A stretch of 6,772 nt of DNA from an uncultured Desulfobulbaceae bacterium (GTDB taxonomy: Bacteria > Desulfobacterota > Desulfobulbia > Desulfobulbales > Desulfobulbaceae): assembly GCA_945787305.1 (NCBI GenBank), contig CALZIH010000229.1, positions 1-6,772 on the forward strand, in the 5' to 3' direction. The position numbers and the translations under genes were made by a program. A model generated the notes under the pieces. That model was not told where the DNA came from, made no database searches, and worked only from the letters and a program-made list of their open reading frames with translations. Positions within the stretch are counted from its first letter, which is position 1, and each line of letters begins with the position of its first letter. This document shows positions 5,668-6,772 of this stretch, in pieces.

Positions 5668-6339
5668 ATGAAGCCATTGTTTTCCAGTCTCTATTGCTCC
5701 ACAGTCCTTTTGTTCTGTATTCTCAGTTCAGACCTGTTCGCAGCCGATTGGCATGTAATCCCCAGTGCCGAAGTTCCGGTCAGACGAGGGCAAGGGACAG
5801 AATATAAGATCATAGCCGTAATCGAAGATGGTACAAAAGTTTCCTTTGTGGAAGAGAAAGAGGATTGGGCAAAGATCCGACTGGAAAGCGGGAAAGAGGG
5901 CTGGATCCCCAAACGCTACCTGAGTAATGAAAAGCCACTGAAAAATCAGATTGCCGACCTTGAACAAAACAAGGCGTTACTGGAAAACAAGCTTGAAGAA
6001 ACCGACGCCCGGCTCACCGAATTACTGCAGGTTCATAATCTTACCGAACAGGAACTCACTGCCTGTATGGCTGAACGGGACGGTACCAAAGCTGATTACC
6101 AGAGCCTGCAGCAGGACACTGCAGACGTCGTTGAGACAAAGGAAAAACTGACGGCGACAGAAAAAGAACTCAGCGAAATGAGAATCCAGCTTACAGATAC
6201 ACAGCTTGAAAACACAGCATTGAAAAAAAATTCCGCCTTAATCTGGTTTTTAGCCGGGTCCTGTGTTCTCTTGATCGGCTGGTTCATTGGTCTTCTCACC
6301 GGAAAGAAAAACAAAAAACGGCGGAGTTCATTGCTCTAA
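5668..6339 (+). CDS. Envelope SH3-domain protein with coiled coil and C-terminal membrane anchor (YgiM/TIGR04211-like)
   Basis: The 223-aa protein has the layout of the YgiM-like (TIGR04211) family, whose biochemical role is not established. In order: an N-terminal signal peptide (residues 1 to about 25, likely cut after DLFA); a bacterial SH3 domain at about 28-87 (VPVRRGQGTEYKIIAVIEDG, then VSFVEEKEDWAKIRL, then GWIPKRYLS); a long Leu/Glu/Lys-rich coiled coil at about 90-187; one membrane segment at about 189-210 (ALIWFLAGSCVLLIGWFIG); and a basic tail GKKNKKRR. This suggests a periplasmic SH3 domain held by a coiled-coil stalk on the inner membrane, with a cytoplasmic tail. SH3b domains often bind peptidoglycan, but no ligand can be read from the sequence. 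The ATG at 5668 has AAGGA 7 bp upstream. It may share a transcript with the CNNM gene, though the 130-bp gap allows its own promoter. Confidence 0.88.
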   Translation: MKPLFSSLYCSTVLLFCILSSDLFAADWHVIPSAEVPVRRGQGTEYKIIAVIEDGTKVSFVEEKEDWAKIRLESGKEGWIPKRYLSNEKPLKNQIADLEQNKALLENKLEETDARLTELLQVHNLTEQELTACMAERDGTKADYQSLQQDTADVVETKEKLTATEKELSEMRIQLTDTQLENTALKKNSALIWFLAGSCVLLIGWFIGLLTGKKNKKRRSSLL

Positions 6340-6398
6340 ACGCCAATTCCTTTAATCCGCTACACAAACATAATTCGGTAGTTCAACTGTAGGGTGAT

Positions 6399-6554
6399 TT
6401 GAAAAATTAGGATTTTCGCATAAGGTAAGCGTAGACTCCGACGCATACGAATAATTTTACCAAAGCAGGATATCCCCAGGATACAACCTTGAGCATAGCG
6501 AGGTAAACGAACTGGTGAGACTCCGGAAGATCGGGCGAAAATACAATTATTCAA
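6399..6554. mobile_element. Candidate MITE-like non-autonomous element of about 156 bp
   Basis: The ends at 6399-6419 and 6535-6554 are imperfect inverted repeats of 20-21 bp: the inner 8 bp are perfect (ATTTTCGC/GCGAAAAT), and the outer part matches TTGAA.AATT with one single-base gap. The element contains the second copy of the 20-mer. It has no transposase, and no clear target-site duplication flanks it. A 64-codon minus-strand frame spans it (6554-6360), rich in Arg and aromatic residues and without a ribosome binding site; I regard it as incidental. Size and end structure fit a miniature element, but one copy in one window cannot prove mobility. Confidence 0.4.
6422..6441 (+). repeat. 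20-bp perfect direct repeat, copy 2
   Basis: This is identical to 4081-4100 (AAGGTAAGCGTAGACTCCGA) in the same orientation, 2341 bp away. Here it lies inside the MITE-like element, just inside its left inverted repeat. Related ACTCCG-containing sequences occur nearby at about 6519 and 6619, but these are too short to count as copies. Confidence 0.9.
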
Positions 6555-6772
6555 GGTGGCCTGTAAACATCTACCGCACCAGTATCACCATTTTCATGTA
6601 TTTCATTTCTGAAAACACTCCGAGAAGTCTCCCGTTTACGAAGATTACCTGAGGGAAACAGAAACAGCGGCGTTGCTGCATCATAATCAGAACCAAATTA
6701 AAGATATGCCCACTGCAGGCTCCAAGCCTGATAACGAAAAAAGAACCTTCAGAACACAGACGGGCCCATGTG

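Larger units (their letters stand above)
6340..6772. other. 433-bp terminal region without a convincing gene
   Basis: No frame on either strand has a good start, ribosome binding site and recognisable product. The region holds the MITE-like element (6399-6554) with the second 20-mer (6422-6441). A short minus-strand open stretch of 48 codons (6697-6554, stop 6551-6553; it contains GDTGAVDVYRPP) has no start codon and begins right after a stop. A small hairpin CAGGCT-CCA-AGCCTG lies at 6716-6730. No clear terminator is seen after the SH3 gene. Confidence 0.6.

Noticed and set aside
6360..6554. 64-aa minus-strand frame across the MITE-like element
   Set aside because: It has no ribosome binding site and no recognisable family, and it is spanned almost wholly by the inverted-repeat element and the repeated 20-mer, so coding is unlikely.
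6551..6697. 48-codon minus-strand open stretch with a coding-like look (GDTGAVDVYRPP)
   Set aside because: It has no start codon, an upstream in-frame stop and no family I recognise. It may be a gene remnant, but I cannot support it.

Overview
The window looks like chromosomal DNA of a Gram-negative bacterium, most likely a deltaproteobacterial lineage (Desulfobacterota). The evidence is an outer-membrane lipid-transport pair (MlaA/MlaC), an IspA-type prenyl synthase, a YgiM-like SH3/coiled-coil/membrane protein and moderate GC content. The lineage call is inference from gene content and protein style; no rRNA or other marker gene is present.

Layout. Bases 1-1937, minus strand: a compact operon read mlaA (1170-1937) -> mlaC (484-1125) -> ispA (1-464, running off the left edge), with gaps of 44 and 19 bp and a plausible sigma70-type promoter at 1968-1996. 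Bases 2036-2496, minus strand: a decayed C-terminal third of a major facilitator (MFS) transporter, broken by in-frame stops and a frameshift and lying against the 3' end of pepA. Bases 2475-3995, minus strand: an intact leucyl aminopeptidase, pepA. Bases 3996-4475: a 480-bp divergent intergenic region rich in repeats. It holds paired octamers, a 20-mer found again at 6422, a 90-bp imperfect palindrome, and a TATAAT followed directly by a perfect inverted repeat. Bases 4476-5537, plus strand: a CNNM/DUF21-CBS membrane protein with a TTG start set by a strong Shine-Dalgarno. Bases 5668-6339, plus strand: a signal-peptide/SH3/coiled-coil/membrane-anchor protein. Bases 6340-6772: no convincing gene, but a candidate MITE-like element of about 156 bp with imperfect terminal inverted repeats that contains the second copy of the 20-mer.

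How the genes fit together. MlaA and MlaC belong to the retrograde phospholipid pathway that keeps the outer membrane asymmetric. The inner-membrane MlaFEDB complex is not in the window. IspA makes the C15 prenyl precursor for undecaprenyl phosphate and quinones, so the left operon has an envelope theme. PepA is a cytoplasmic housekeeping peptidase. The CNNM protein is probably a divalent-cation (Mg2+-type) transporter or regulator, and the SH3 protein is an envelope protein of unknown role.

I found no defence system, CRISPR array, tRNA, rRNA or complete transposase. The unexplained material is the intergenic repeat architecture and the transporter remnant, and nothing here justifies claiming a new functional system.
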